A stretch of DNA of 64,000 nt from Alphaproteobacteria bacterium (GTDB lineage Bacteria; Pseudomonadota; Alphaproteobacteria; RF32; CAG-239), in NCBI GenBank assembly GCA_017635595.1, contig JAGBLF010000018.1:1-64000 (forward strand). The letters are read 5' to 3'. The notes beneath the pieces are model-generated. The model saw only the letters and a list, made by a program, of their open reading frames with translations, ran no database searches and was not told the DNA's origin. The position numbers were made by a program, and so were the translations under genes. Of this stretch, positions 1 through 9,226 are shown in pieces (position 1 is the stretch's first letter; each line of letters opens with the position of its first letter).

Positions 1-2
1 CA

Positions 3-596
3 ATGGCAAATTTAGATAGTATTTCATCTAAAATAAGCGTATTAAACAAGGGGTTACAGGCTACCGGAAAAGAGCTTGGAACGACTCTGGGGGTATATGA
101 ACGAAAGATTTCTGATTTTGATGACAAGCTGATTAAGCAACTCGGATTTCTCAAAGAAAGATATGATCAAACTCAGCAGCAGATGAATGAATACAACCAA
201 AAACAGAAAGAGGCCGGGATTGACAGGTTTATGAAAACATCTGCCGATATTATACAAGAATTAGAGTCTATATCTATTGATGTAAATGCTATTTTCAATA
301 AAAACGGAAACAAAGACGATGATCTTTGGAAAAAGTATTATGACGGCGATAAAGGCGTGTTTGTGAGACATTTAGCTAAAAATATGACTAAAAAAGAAAT
401 TCTCGCTATTCAGGAAGATTATGCGAAAAAGGCTGATTTTCGGATTATTGTAGATAAATATTTGGATGATTTTAACAGTTTAATTAATGTAGCACGTGAA
501 AATGAGCGTGCCAGTACGTTGTTGGCACTGATTTCCGGTTCGGATATCGGAAAAGTATATTATATTTTAGCAAAGGCTTTGGGTAAAGTTAATTAA
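3..596 (+). CDS. Hypothetical coiled-coil protein (start possibly cut by window edge)
   Basis: I do not recognise this 197-residue protein. It is hydrophilic, with no signal peptide or membrane segment. Residues about 10-75 are rich in Lys, Gln and Glu in heptad-like spacing, suggesting a coiled coil, and the C-terminal half looks helical. The ATG at position 3 is a plausible start, but only two bases precede it, so a longer N-terminus cannot be excluded. Its stop codon overlaps the dusB start by one base (TAATG), so the two are probably co-transcribed and translationally coupled. No catalytic motif is visible. Confidence 0.75.
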   Translation: MANLDSISSKISVLNKGLQATGKELGTTLGVYERKISDFDDKLIKQLGFLKERYDQTQQQMNEYNQKQKEAGIDRFMKTSADIIQELESISIDVNAIFNKNGNKDDDLWKKYYDGDKGVFVRHLAKNMTKKEILAIQEDYAKKADFRIIVDKYLDDFNSLINVARENERASTLLALISGSDIGKVYYILAKALGKVN

Positions 597-1561
597 TGGA
601 AGGTTTTTTGGATTTTAACAGCAGAGTTTTTATGGCACCGATGGCCGGTATTACCGATTGTCCGTGGCGCACGATTTTGGCCGAATGCGGTGGCGGTAAT
701 TTGATATCGGAAATGGCAGCCGTCAATGCCATTCAACGCAAAAACCCGAAAAGCTATCAAATTGCCAATGTTAAAAATGAGCCGTATCCGGTGGTTGTGC
801 AACTGGTCGGCAACAGTCCGGAGCTTTTTGCCGATGCGGCACAGCTTGTTGCCGAATTAGGGGCTAAATCCATAGATATCAATATGGGTTGCCCGGTTAA
901 GAAGATAGTGAATAACAATTCCGGTTCGGCATTAATGAAAGATTTGTCTCTGGCCTCGCAGATTATTAAAGCGACGGTTAAAGCCACGCCGCTTAAGGTT
1001 AGTGTTAAGTTTCGCAAAGGTTGGGATATGGAGCATGCAAACGCGGTTGATTTTGCCAAAATGTGTGAAGACAGCGGCGCTTCGTATATAACGGTGCACG
1101 GTCGAACGCGCGCACAAGGTTACAGCGGTTCGGCTGATTGGGATATTATTCGCGATGTTAAACAGGCGGTTAAAATTCCGGTTATCGGTAACGGCGATAT
1201 AGATTCTCCGCAAAAAGCCGAACAAATGATGCAATACAGCGGCGTAGACGGTGTTATGGTCGGACGGGCAATGTTGGGCAATCCGTGGTTGTTGGACCGT
1301 ATCGACAGACATTTAAAGGGGCTCGTTGCCAAACCGGAACCGACGGTTTTACAAATCAGAGATATGCTGTTAAAACATATTAATCTGTTGATTAATTATT
1401 ATGGTGAGCGCGGCGGAATAGCGATATCGCGTAAATTTGTCGGCTGGTATGTCCGCAGTCTTTATGAGGCAAAAAAGTTCCGTGAGCAATATACCAAGCT
1501 CAGTACGTTGCCGGAAGTGCAACAGTTGATAAACGAATATTTTGTGAAGGTGGCAGTATGA
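596..1561 (+). CDS. dusB: tRNA-dihydrouridine synthase, DusB/NifR3 type
   Basis: This is a flavin enzyme that reduces specific uridines in the tRNA D-loop to dihydrouridine. The 321 residues show the Dus TIM-barrel hallmarks: MAPMAGITD near residue 13 (FMN binding), INMGCPVKK with catalytic Cys99, VHGRTRAQGYSG, and VIGNGDI followed by a GVMVGRAMLGNPW phosphate-binding segment. Length and motifs fit DusB best. The gene starts on the stop codon of the preceding gene and ends with an ATGA overlap into trkA, so it is the middle gene of a three-gene transcript. In many alphaproteobacteria nifR3/dusB precedes ntrBC; that arrangement is not present here. Confidence 0.93.
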   Translation: MEGFLDFNSRVFMAPMAGITDCPWRTILAECGGGNLISEMAAVNAIQRKNPKSYQIANVKNEPYPVVVQLVGNSPELFADAAQLVAELGAKSIDINMGCPVKKIVNNNSGSALMKDLSLASQIIKATVKATPLKVSVKFRKGWDMEHANAVDFAKMCEDSGASYITVHGRTRAQGYSGSADWDIIRDVKQAVKIPVIGNGDIDSPQKAEQMMQYSGVDGVMVGRAMLGNPWLLDRIDRHLKGLVAKPEPTVLQIRDMLLKHINLLINYYGERGGIAISRKFVGWYVRSLYEAKKFREQYTKLSTLPEVQQLINEYFVKVAV

Positions 1562-2931
1562 AAATTGTTGTAGGCGGCGCATCAAATGTCGGGAAAAGCA
1601 TAGTCGGGTACTTAAGTTTGGGTAACAATGACATCGTTGTTGTTGATGAAGATTCGTCAAAGTTAGATGAAATTGCCAAAGAATATGATATTCAACCGGT
1701 TTTAGGCTCTATTTCGCATCCGGATGTTCAAGAAAATATAGGTATGCAGAATATGGATATGCTGATTGCCGTTACCGAAAGTGATGAAATAAATATGGTC
1801 GCCTGTCAGGTGGCTTACACACTTTTTAACGTACCGCGCAAAATTGCCCGTGTTGATTCGCGGTACTTCTTAAATCCTCTGTGGAATACGCTGTATAACG
1901 AGAAAAGTCTGCCGATTGATTTGGTGATAACGCCGGATGTCGAAATCGGTAAATTCATTGAAAATTTGCTGAATTTACCCGGAACAACGGCGGTTTATCC
2001 GTTTTCAAACAACTACATGAATATATTTGCCTTTAAGCATCAAGATACGGATATTCCGTTTATGAAGTTTTCGCTTAACCATATAAATCATAAATTACAG
2101 GATTACGGGGCGCATATTGTCCTTATTCTTCGCGGCGGTCGGCGCATTATTCCGAGTATTGAGGAGGATGAATATCTGCAGCGCAATGATTTGATATACG
2201 TTTGTTGTGAACCCGATAAAAATTTGGAGGTTATACGCCTGTTCGGGGTTGACCATAATCCGTATGAAAAAGTGGTTATTTTCGGTGCGAACGCAACATC
2301 ATACTATTTAGCGGATACGATTGAAAAGAAAGATAATATCGAAAGTTGCAGTATTATCGAACCTGATGCCGTAAAAGCCGCAAAATTAGCCGAAAAGCTG
2401 AATACGGTATCGGTAATTGCCGGTGAAATGATGAGTGATGTTATTTTGCAGGATGCCGGCTTTGCACAGGCCGATGCCAGTGTGGCGGTAACCGATAAAG
2501 ATAAAGATAACCTTTTGATATCGCTGCTGGCTTCAAAAAACAAAGATGCGCAAGCTTTTTCGTTGGTAAACTCGAAAGATTATAATGTATTGGCTCTCAA
2601 TATCAAAAACAATGTCATTATTGACCGATCAACCATTACGATTTCGGCTATATTGCGCTATCTGCGCAAAGCGCGCATATACGAGGCATATTCTTTGGGC
2701 AGCGATATCGGCGAAATGTGGGAAATCAATTTAGGCTCCGACAGTGTCAATATCGGTCACACAATAAAAGAATTAAATATACCGAAAGACAGTGCGGCAG
2801 TGGCTGTTTTAAATAAGGCGGAAGAAATGATATTTAATTTGGAAAAATATGCACTGCAGGCTGAAGATAAAATACTGGTCTTTGTGGCTCCGAATGATAT
2901 TCGCCGAATAGAAAATATCTTTTATTTGTAG
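1558..2931 (+). CDS. trkA: TrkA-type K+ uptake regulatory NAD-binding protein
   Basis: This is a cytoplasmic RCK protein that gates a TrkH/TrkG potassium channel in response to NAD(H) or nucleotide binding. At 457 residues it matches the duplicated TrkA architecture: N-terminal Rossmann domain (MKIVVGGASNVGK), a first TrkA-C domain around residues 150-220, a second Rossmann domain starting near VVIFGANATSYY (about 238), and a C-terminal TrkA-C domain. The usual first glycine motif GxGxxG reads GGASNVG, slightly divergent. The start overlaps the dusB stop by four bases. No TrkH gene lies in the window, so the channel partner must be elsewhere. Confidence 0.9.
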   Translation: MKIVVGGASNVGKSIVGYLSLGNNDIVVVDEDSSKLDEIAKEYDIQPVLGSISHPDVQENIGMQNMDMLIAVTESDEINMVACQVAYTLFNVPRKIARVDSRYFLNPLWNTLYNEKSLPIDLVITPDVEIGKFIENLLNLPGTTAVYPFSNNYMNIFAFKHQDTDIPFMKFSLNHINHKLQDYGAHIVLILRGGRRIIPSIEEDEYLQRNDLIYVCCEPDKNLEVIRLFGVDHNPYEKVVIFGANATSYYLADTIEKKDNIESCSIIEPDAVKAAKLAEKLNTVSVIAGEMMSDVILQDAGFAQADASVAVTDKDKDNLLISLLASKNKDAQAFSLVNSKDYNVLALNIKNNVIIDRSTITISAILRYLRKARIYEAYSLGSDIGEMWEINLGSDSVNIGHTIKELNIPKDSAAVAVLNKAEEMIFNLEKYALQAEDKILVFVAPNDIRRIENIFYL

Positions 2932-3019
2932 GTTTAGAGCTTTTTATTGAATAGCAAAGATGTTTTCAGGGGTAATTTTTCTCAGGTTTGAAAATTCGGA
3001 AAAATCATTATAAAAAAAC

Positions 3020-3047
3020 TTGAAATTTAAAAAAAATGCGCTATGTT
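3020..3047 (+). promoter_or_regulatory. Predicted sigma70-type promoter of typA
   Basis: TTGAAA (3020-3025) and TATGTT (3042-3047) are separated by 16 bp, inside an A/T-rich stretch about 64 bp before the typA start. This predicts a leader of about 55-60 nt that contains the hairpin at 3061-3084. Confidence 0.5.
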
Positions 3048-3060
3048 AAAACGAATTTTT

Positions 3061-3084
3061 TTAACGGCAGCAGACTGCCGTTAA
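3061..3084 (+). promoter_or_regulatory. Perfect 10-bp hairpin in the typA leader
   Basis: TTAACGGCAG and CTGCCGTTAA form a perfect 10-bp inverted repeat around a CAGA tetraloop. It lies downstream of the predicted promoter and about 17 nt before the AGGAA ribosome-binding site at about 3101. No T-run follows on either strand, so it is not an intrinsic terminator. A role in mRNA stability or cold-responsive translation is inference. Confidence 0.5.
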
Positions 3085-3110
3085 GTGTTTGATGTACAGA
3101 GGAATTTAAG

Positions 3111-4937
3111 ATGAGTATGAGAAATATTGCCATTATTGCCCACGTTGACCATGGTAAAACAACATTGGTTGACGGTTTGTTAAGACAAAGCGGAACTTTC
3201 CGCGATAACCAGAAAGTTGTCGATTGTGTGATGGACAGCAATGATTTGGAACGTGAGCGCGGCATTACCATACTTTCCAAGTGTACGTCGGTTGATTGGA
3301 ACGGTACGCATATTAACATTGTCGATACACCGGGACACGCAGATTTCGGCGGTGAGGTCGAACGTATCTTATCTATGGTTGACGGTGTTGTCTTGTTGGT
3401 TGATGCCTCCGAAGGTCCGATGCCGCAAACTAAATTTGTGTTGGGCAAGGCTTTAAAAATAGGCTTAAAACCGATTGTGGTTATTAACAAAGCTGATAAA
3501 CCGGATGCTCGTCCTGATGAAGTTTTAAATGAAATCTTTGATTTATTTGTAAGCCTGAATGCTACTGACGAACAACTTGACTTCCCTACCCTTTATGCTT
3601 CCGGCCGCAATGGTTGGGCTGTGCGTGAATTGGAAGATGAGCACAAAGATTTAACACCGTTGTTTGAGACTATTTTATCGTATGTCAGTGAGCCGGTGTG
3701 TGAACCGGATAAACCATTCAGAATGCTCGCAACCACTTTGGAAGCCGATAAGTTTGTCGGTCGTATTTTAACCGGTAAAATCCAAAGCGGCAACGTAAAA
3801 GTTAACGATACGGTAAAAGTTATCAATAAAGACGGCGAAGTCGAGCGCACAAAGATAACGAAAATTATGGCTTATCAAGGCTTAGAGCGTGCCGCACTCA
3901 ATGAGGCCCATGCAGGGGATATTGTTGCGGTTGCCGGTATCGTTAAAGGGACGGTTGCCGACACGATTTGTGCCCTTGATGTGCCGGTAACGGATTATAT
4001 TGCCGCTCAACCGATTGATCCCCCTACCCTTGTTATGACATTCTCGGTTAACGATTCTCCTTTGGCCGGCCGTGAAGGCGATAAAGTGACATCCCGTGTT
4101 ATTTGGTCACGTTTGGAAAAAGAAGCCGAAGGAAATATTGCGTTAAAGATTTCGCGTACCGATAATACCGACAGTTTTGAAGTCGCCGGCCGCGGTGAAC
4201 TGCAGCTCGGTGTTTTAATCGAAACAATGCGCCGTGAAGGTTTTGAACTTTCTATTTCGCGTCCGCGCGTGATTATGAAACGCGATGAAAACGGCCAGCT
4301 TTTAGAGCCGATTGAAGAAGTTGTGGTCGATGTCGATGAAGAATTTTCCGGTGCGGTGGTTGAAAAATTAGGTCAACGCCGTGCTGAAATGATAGATATG
4401 ATTCCGTCGCAAGTCGGTAATAAGGTTCGCTTGGTGTTCCACGCACCGTCACGCGGGTTAATCGGGTATCACTCCGAGTTTTTGACAGATACGCGCGGTA
4501 CCGGTGTTATGAACCGTATTTTCTATGCTTTTGAACCATATAAAGGTGAAATCGAGGATCGCCGTAACGGTGCCATGATTTCAAGCGAAGATGGTCAGGC
4601 AATAGCTTACTCTTTGTGGAAATTGCAAGATCGCGGTCCGATGTTTGTCGAGCATAACTCGCCGGTTTATGTGGGTATGATTATCGGTGAACACAATAAA
4701 TATAACGATATTGAAGTAAACCCGACGAAATCGAAGCAATTAACCAATATTCGTGCGGCCGGCAAGGATGAAGCCATTGATTTGATTCCGCCGAGAAAGA
4801 TGAGTTTGGAACAGGCTTTGGCTTATATTCAAGCCGATGAATTGCTGGAAGTAACCCCTAAATCCTTGCGCTTGCGTAAAAAGATTTTGGATCCGATTGC
4901 CAGAAAGCGTTCGAAGCAAACAGCCGAAAACGAATAA
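3111..4937 (+). CDS. typA: Ribosome-associated GTPase TypA/BipA
   Basis: This translational GTPase of the EF-G/LepA superfamily binds the 70S ribosome and assists 50S assembly and growth under cold or other stress. The 608 residues show the G1 loop [10 protein letters not shown], switch region RERGITI, G3 DTPGHADF, and G4 [10 protein letters not shown], a typical BipA signature. The C-terminal region ends in a basic tail ([10 protein letters not shown]). The length is as expected. The ATG at 3111 follows an AGGAA ribosome-binding site; a second in-frame Met two codons on gives an alternative start. The gene has its own promoter and a structured leader. Confidence 0.96.
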   Translation: MSMRNIAIIAHVDHGKTTLVDGLLRQSGTFRDNQKVVDCVMDSNDLERERGITILSKCTSVDWNGTHINIVDTPGHADFGGEVERILSMVDGVVLLVDASEGPMPQTKFVLGKALKIGLKPIVVINKADKPDARPDEVLNEIFDLFVSLNATDEQLDFPTLYASGRNGWAVRELEDEHKDLTPLFETILSYVSEPVCEPDKPFRMLATTLEADKFVGRILTGKIQSGNVKVNDTVKVINKDGEVERTKITKIMAYQGLERAALNEAHAGDIVAVAGIVKGTVADTICALDVPVTDYIAAQPIDPPTLVMTFSVNDSPLAGREGDKVTSRVIWSRLEKEAEGNIALKISRTDNTDSFEVAGRGELQLGVLIETMRREGFELSISRPRVIMKRDENGQLLEPIEEVVVDVDEEFSGAVVEKLGQRRAEMIDMIPSQVGNKVRLVFHAPSRGLIGYHSEFLTDTRGTGVMNRIFYAFEPYKGEIEDRRNGAMISSEDGQAIAYSLWKLQDRGPMFVEHNSPVYVGMIIGEHNKYNDIEVNPTKSKQLTNIRAAGKDEAIDLIPPRKMSLEQALAYIQADELLEVTPKSLRLRKKILDPIARKRSKQTAENE

Positions 4938-4990
4938 TTTTATTGAAAAATTTTATTTGCAGGCTAAAATACTCCTATTGAGGTGATGAT

Positions 4991-5560
4991 ATGGCTGACG
5001 ACAACAGAGTAAAAAAATGTACGGAATATTGTCCGTTTTTAAAAGCAAAAGGCACTTTTTGCGAACTGTTTCGTCGTGCACTGCAAACAACAAAAGGCGT
5101 ATCTTTTCGTTGCGAAGATTGCCTAAATCCGGAACAACGTAAAAGCTCGTATAAGGCGCTGGGCCTGACACTTGATGACCGCACGCAGTTATGGCAAAAA
5201 GCCATCATGAAGCACAATGAAATCGAGCTTGGTAAAAAGCGCGAACAAGAGGCGTTACGCAAGAAATTCTCTGAATTTTTGGAAGACAAGTTCGGTGATC
5301 GTCCGCCACTTTCAGGTAATACCTTTTTAAATAACCTTATAATTAATCTTTATATGGTTATGGATGCCACTGAACGGAATATGATGATGGCTGTATTAAA
5401 CGGCCGAAACGGCGATGCTCTTATTCAGTCAATCGAGCGTGCGCCTAAGGATGAAAGTCTGCTCAGAAGCGTTCGCCGCGAACTTGATGAAAAGTTCCAG
5501 GAGCACCAGCTGATAATGCAAAGAACCCAACATCAAAACGACAACGTTAATTTTAAATAA
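4991..5560 (+). CDS. Hypothetical protein with N-terminal Cys cluster
   Basis: A 189-residue protein I do not recognise. The first 45 residues hold five cysteines (10, 14, 24, 41, 44) in a C-x3-C-x9-C...C-x2-C arrangement that could bind zinc or an Fe-S cluster. The rest is charged and helical, with no membrane segment. The gene starts after a good AGGTGA ribosome-binding site (AGGTGATGAT before ATG). It sits between typA and a separately promoted gene, so it is probably transcribed with typA, 53 bp downstream. The function is unknown; a regulatory or RNA-binding zinc domain is only a guess. Confidence 0.8.
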   Translation: MADDNRVKKCTEYCPFLKAKGTFCELFRRALQTTKGVSFRCEDCLNPEQRKSSYKALGLTLDDRTQLWQKAIMKHNEIELGKKREQEALRKKFSEFLEDKFGDRPPLSGNTFLNNLIINLYMVMDATERNMMMAVLNGRNGDALIQSIERAPKDESLLRSVRRELDEKFQEHQLIMQRTQHQNDNVNFK

Positions 5561-5567
5561 AAATTTG

Positions 5568-5596
5568 TTGAAATTTTGTCAAGTATACGATATAAT
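5568..5596 (+). promoter_or_regulatory. Near-consensus sigma70-type promoter
   Basis: TTGAAA (5568-5573) and a perfect TATAAT (5591-5596) are separated by 17 bp. Transcription would start near 5603, about 19 nt before the ATG at 5622. This is the closest match to consensus noticed in the window. Confidence 0.7.
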
Positions 5597-5621
5597 ACCT
5601 TCATAAACCGTGGAGATATTA

Positions 5622-7616
5622 ATGGCAACCGAATCTATATTAGTCAAAACAAAAGATAATTACGTTATGGTTTTCAGCATTGATTATGCAAACGATGCCG
5701 AAAAGGCTCGTCTGATGCATGAATGTGAAAGATTGTGCAGTAACATCACTTATGCCCGGGGTTTTAACATAACAACCGGGAGAGGCATAACTTATGATCA
5801 GAATAACAGTGAGTTTATCAATAAAGAAGTATTGGGCTACCATTATGAAAAGAAGCCGGATGAATATCGTAATGATTTGACCGAGGTTAATTATTCTTCC
5901 GAAGTTATGCAGCCGAACACAATCCATTTCGGCAATACTGTATCGGATTCCGATGTTCCGGCGGTAATTAAAAATTTAGGGTATAAACTCGAAGCAAAAG
6001 ATAATTTATGCCAAGTTGAGCGTGTCGGTGATAATTATTTCGTCAGAAATCGTCAAAAGACTTTAGCGACTGTATATCAAGGTGAAAAGAGAATTGAATT
6101 TTTGCGTAACCATTATCAGTTTCCGCCGGCAGAATATACTGAATTGCAAACAATGGTTCGGAGTTTTGAGGTTGCTAAAAGTTCTAATCCGGCACTTGAT
6201 ATTTTTGAGTATGCCCGCGATAATATTCACGATAGGCGCCGTTACAATTTATTTCGTGTCTACGCTGACGAATATGACCATTTGCAGCATCTTGATAATA
6301 CGGTCGGTCATGAGTTAAAACATATTAAAAACGGTGTGTTTTATCATGGTTTAAGCCTAAAGAACGATGTAAAGCGTTTATCGGTTGAAGATTGTTATCG
6401 TATCAGTGTCGAAGATGAGCGCAGCGCGTATTTGCAGCAAATTATCAATTCGATGAATAAGTATCTTAAAGGCGGCAATTTTAATGATTACAGTATGTTT
6501 GATGCCGAAGGCGATTCGTTTATGAATAAATTAAAAGCAAAGTCGTCCGATGCCGAGCGTTTGGCTTATGCAACGAACTTGCCGCTTTTGGTCAAAGAAA
6601 TGTTTGAACAGTTCGACAGAACGCATAAAAGAGATTATGATTTAACACAGTTTCCGCAAACAACTGATGAGGTTGTCAAAAATCAGCCGGCTACGGCACC
6701 TCTTGATGCAGACAGAGCTTGGTTTAAAAAGTTGCGCTCATTGTACTATAATTTTGAGGTTTATGATCCACGCACCGGTCGTACCGAGCCTAAAAATTTA
6801 GCTCAATACATTACACCGGACCTTGAAGTCGAAATAACAGATGAGGTTAATCGCGGTATTATTACACCACAGAAAGCCGCAATGACAACAAAAATCAATA
6901 ATACCGCAACGCAAGTTGCCAACGGTAGTATTAATCCTGACCTGATTGCGCCCGCAAAAGCTTTGATGCGCGATGCGATTCATCAGTCGACGTTTATCAC
7001 ACAGGTCGATAATTTCAGGATAGCTACATTATATGAAGATGAAAATACAAACAGACCGCAACCGACTTCTACACCTACCCCGACACCGACGAATCCGGAA
7101 CCGGAGCCTGTTCCGACGGATCGTGCCGACTGGAGTGATAATTTACAGGCATATTGGAAAAATGTTGAGGGATATCAAGAGGTTGCGAAAAATAATATTG
7201 AATATAAATTTAAAATCAACGATGCAACCGTAAGATATACGTCGCCGCGTAAGGTCGAGGTCAGCAGCAATGCCGACTATAATTTGTACACAAAGCTCCT
7301 GCAAGAGCCGACGAATAAAAATAAGCCGGTTGAATTTTTAGACACCTTGACTAAAGAACAGGCATTGACATTATACATAGCTTGTATTAATAACGGACGT
7401 AGGCCGGTCGGTGCCGTGCCGAGAGATTTGTCCGGAATCGAAAATATACAAGGCATTCCGGAGAGTGAATTGCAAAAGTTCAGACAGCTGGAAAGCGGTG
7501 GTCCATCGGGTTCATCTCAGCAGCGTGGTCATAGGAGCGCATCGTCTAGCCGTGCAAATGCACAGAAAACGAATATTAATCAAATAATGGTTATAAAGCG
7601 TTCTTTATCGCGCTAA
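5622..7616 (+). CDS. Large protein with HExxH zinc-peptidase-like motif
   Basis: This 664-residue protein is not recognised as a whole. Residues 230-234 read HELKH in the context TVGHELKHIKNG, matching the HExxH zinc-binding helix of metallopeptidases. A candidate third ligand lies about 30 residues on in VEDERSAYLQ (E264 or E266), the spacing typical of gluzincins. A Pro/Thr-rich linker (about residues 482-505) separates this region from a C-terminal part ending in a Ser/Gly/Arg-rich tail. No signal peptide or membrane segment is seen. The start is set by TGGAGA five bases before ATG5622; an upstream in-frame GTG at 5610 overlaps that site. It has a strong promoter of its own. A secreted toxin or effector is possible but unproven. 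Confidence 0.8.
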   Translation: MATESILVKTKDNYVMVFSIDYANDAEKARLMHECERLCSNITYARGFNITTGRGITYDQNNSEFINKEVLGYHYEKKPDEYRNDLTEVNYSSEVMQPNTIHFGNTVSDSDVPAVIKNLGYKLEAKDNLCQVERVGDNYFVRNRQKTLATVYQGEKRIEFLRNHYQFPPAEYTELQTMVRSFEVAKSSNPALDIFEYARDNIHDRRRYNLFRVYADEYDHLQHLDNTVGHELKHIKNGVFYHGLSLKNDVKRLSVEDCYRISVEDERSAYLQQIINSMNKYLKGGNFNDYSMFDAEGDSFMNKLKAKSSDAERLAYATNLPLLVKEMFEQFDRTHKRDYDLTQFPQTTDEVVKNQPATAPLDADRAWFKKLRSLYYNFEVYDPRTGRTEPKNLAQYITPDLEVEITDEVNRGIITPQKAAMTTKINNTATQVANGSINPDLIAPAKALMRDAIHQSTFITQVDNFRIATLYEDENTNRPQPTSTPTPTPTNPEPEPVPTDRADWSDNLQAYWKNVEGYQEVAKNNIEYKFKINDATVRYTSPRKVEVSSNADYNLYTKLLQEPTNKNKPVEFLDTLTKEQALTLYIACINNGRRPVGAVPRDLSGIENIQGIPESELQKFRQLESGGPSGSSQQRGHRSASSSRANAQKTNINQIMVIKRSLSR

Positions 7617-7748
7617 AAATCGAGCCTCTCAAAGTCTTACTGAAGAGTAAATTCGCATTAAAATGATAAATCTATCATAAAAATTAAAAAATCTCTCCAC
7701 GGGCAAAAAAACCGCCTTAGATTTGATTTGGTGTTTTAGGAAAATTTT

Positions 7749-9086
7749 ATGGACGATAAAACTATATATGCCCTTTCGACCGTTTTCGGAAAATCCGGTG
7801 TCGCGGTGATTCGCATTTCCGGTAAGGATGCTTTTTCCGTTATTAAAAAAATGACGAATTTAGATATGTCTGCATTCAAATACCGCCGGATGTATTTTAC
7901 ACCGATATTTCATCCTGTTTCACGTGAAACATTGGATAACTGCCTTGTGGTCGGATTTAAGGCACCGAACTCTTTTACGGGCGAGGATACGGTAGAACTT
8001 AACTGCCACGGGTCTAAAGCCGTTATTCGAGCTGTGACTGATGCCTTGTCAAAATTGCCTGAATTCAGAATGGCCGAACCCGGAGAGTACTCACGCCGAG
8101 CCTTTTATAACGGTAAAATGGATTTAACAGAAGCTGATGGTTTGGCTGATTTAATCGAGGCTGAAACAGCGTTACAGCGCAAAGTTGCTTTACAACAGAT
8201 GGGCGGAACGCTGCTCAACTTGTATGACAGCTGGCGAAACAAGCTTGTTGATATATTGTCGTATATTGAAGCTTTTATCGATTTTCCGGATGAAAATATC
8301 CCGCAAAACGCTGTATTTAAAATTGAAAAAGAAGTATCGGATTTGGTTTCGGAAATTGAAAAACATCTTTCGGATAATAAAATTGAAGAGCGTTTGCGTG
8401 ACGGTTTCAGAGTGGTTATTGCCGGACCGACAAATGCCGGAAAATCAAGTTTGATTAATGCTATTGTTAAACGAAATGTTGCTATTGTTTCGGATATTGC
8501 CGGGACAACACGTGATGTTATCGAAGCTTATGTCGATCTTGACGGTTATCCTGTCATTTTCTCTGATACGGCCGGCTTGCGCGAATCCGATGATAAAATC
8601 GAAAAAATAGGTATTGAATTGGCTAAAGAGAAAATTGCTCAAGCAGACTTCAAAATCTTTTTATTTGACGCGTCGACCGATAATCCGGATATATTTACAC
8701 CGTATTTAAACAATGATAACTATGTTTTGGTGGCAAACAAAGCCGATAAAATATCGGATGAATTGAAAAATAAACTGCAAAAAGAAGGGTGCGTGCTGAT
8801 TAGTGCCAAACAAAACTTAAATATTGAGGCAATAACAGCTGTTTTATCTCAATATTTCAGCGAATTATTTGCACAAAGTTCATCTCAAATAATAACGCGC
8901 CGTCGCTATAAGGATGCTCTGACGGAATGTATTGAAAATCTGCAGCGATTTAATTTAAATAAAGAAATTGAATTGTCTGCCGAGGATATAAGACTTGCAT
9001 GCCGCGCTATCGGTAAGATAACCGGTCGCGTTGAAGTCGATGAAATCTTGGATAAAATTTTTAGTAGTTTCTGTATTGGTAAATAA
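7749..9086 (+). CDS. mnmE: tRNA modification GTPase MnmE (TrmE)
   Basis: MnmE works with MnmG to form the cmnm5U modification at the tRNA wobble uridine. The 445 residues contain the N-terminal folate-binding domain (FTGEDTVELNCHG, about residue 77), the helical domain, an embedded G domain (GPTNAGKSSL; DIAGTTRD; DTAGLRE; NKAD) and the conserved C-terminal CIGK, whose Cys is required for the modification. The length is typical. The start is ATG7749, with only a weak ribosome-binding site (AGGAAAATTTT). It is first in the mnmE-mnmG-rsmG-parAB cluster and carries an internal parS site and two copies of the TGTATTTAAA-type motif. Confidence 0.97.
   Translation: MDDKTIYALSTVFGKSGVAVIRISGKDAFSVIKKMTNLDMSAFKYRRMYFTPIFHPVSRETLDNCLVVGFKAPNSFTGEDTVELNCHGSKAVIRAVTDALSKLPEFRMAEPGEYSRRAFYNGKMDLTEADGLADLIEAETALQRKVALQQMGGTLLNLYDSWRNKLVDILSYIEAFIDFPDENIPQNAVFKIEKEVSDLVSEIEKHLSDNKIEERLRDGFRVVIAGPTNAGKSSLINAIVKRNVAIVSDIAGTTRDVIEAYVDLDGYPVIFSDTAGLRESDDKIEKIGIELAKEKIAQADFKIFLFDASTDNPDIFTPYLNNDNYVLVANKADKISDELKNKLQKEGCVLISAKQNLNIEAITAVLSQYFSELFAQSSSQIITRRRYKDALTECIENLQRFNLNKEIELSAEDIRLACRAIGKITGRVEVDEILDKIFSSFCIGK
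7916..7931 (+). promoter_or_regulatory. parS: parS centromere site 1 (inside mnmE)
   Basis: TGTTTCACGTGAAACA is a perfect 16-bp palindrome identical to the classical parS consensus bound by ParB/Spo0J. It lies in coding sequence for PVSRET in mnmE, about 5.5 kb before parB. Confidence 0.93.
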
Positions 9087-9226
9087 CGGTGTATTTAAAT
9101 GGAGACTCGTGTTGAACACTGCTTTTAAAATATCTGATGTTGTTTTTTTGTGTTTTAATACAGTGTATTTAAATTGAAATTATATTTTATCGGTGTATAA
9201 CGTGGGTATCAAATAAAGAGGAAAAA
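9087..9226 (+). promoter_or_regulatory. mnmE-mnmG intergenic region with motif cluster and mnmG promoter
   Basis: This A/T-rich gap of 140 bp carries three copies of the ACRSTGTATTTAAAW-type motif (9086-9100, 9116-9130 degenerate, 9160-9174). A promoter-like TTGAAA (9174-9179) and TATAAC (9196-9201) have a 16-bp spacer, so the third motif copy touches the -35 box. The ribosome-binding site AGAGGAAAAA precedes ATG9227. No DnaA-box-like TTATNCACA was seen. It could be a regulatory region or part of an origin region. Confidence 0.5.

Noticed and set aside
54..257. Antisense ORF on the minus strand inside the first gene (and many similar antisense ORFs through the window)
   Set aside because: It is fully covered by a better supported plus-strand gene, has no ribosome-binding site and shows no domain.
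5610..5621. GTG start for the HExxH protein gene
   Set aside because: The GTG codon overlaps the GGAGA ribosome-binding site of the ATG at 5622.
9087..9226. oriC proper in the mnmE-mnmG gap
   Set aside because: No DnaA-box-like TTATNCACA was seen there or nearby; it is kept only as a hypothesis in the findings.
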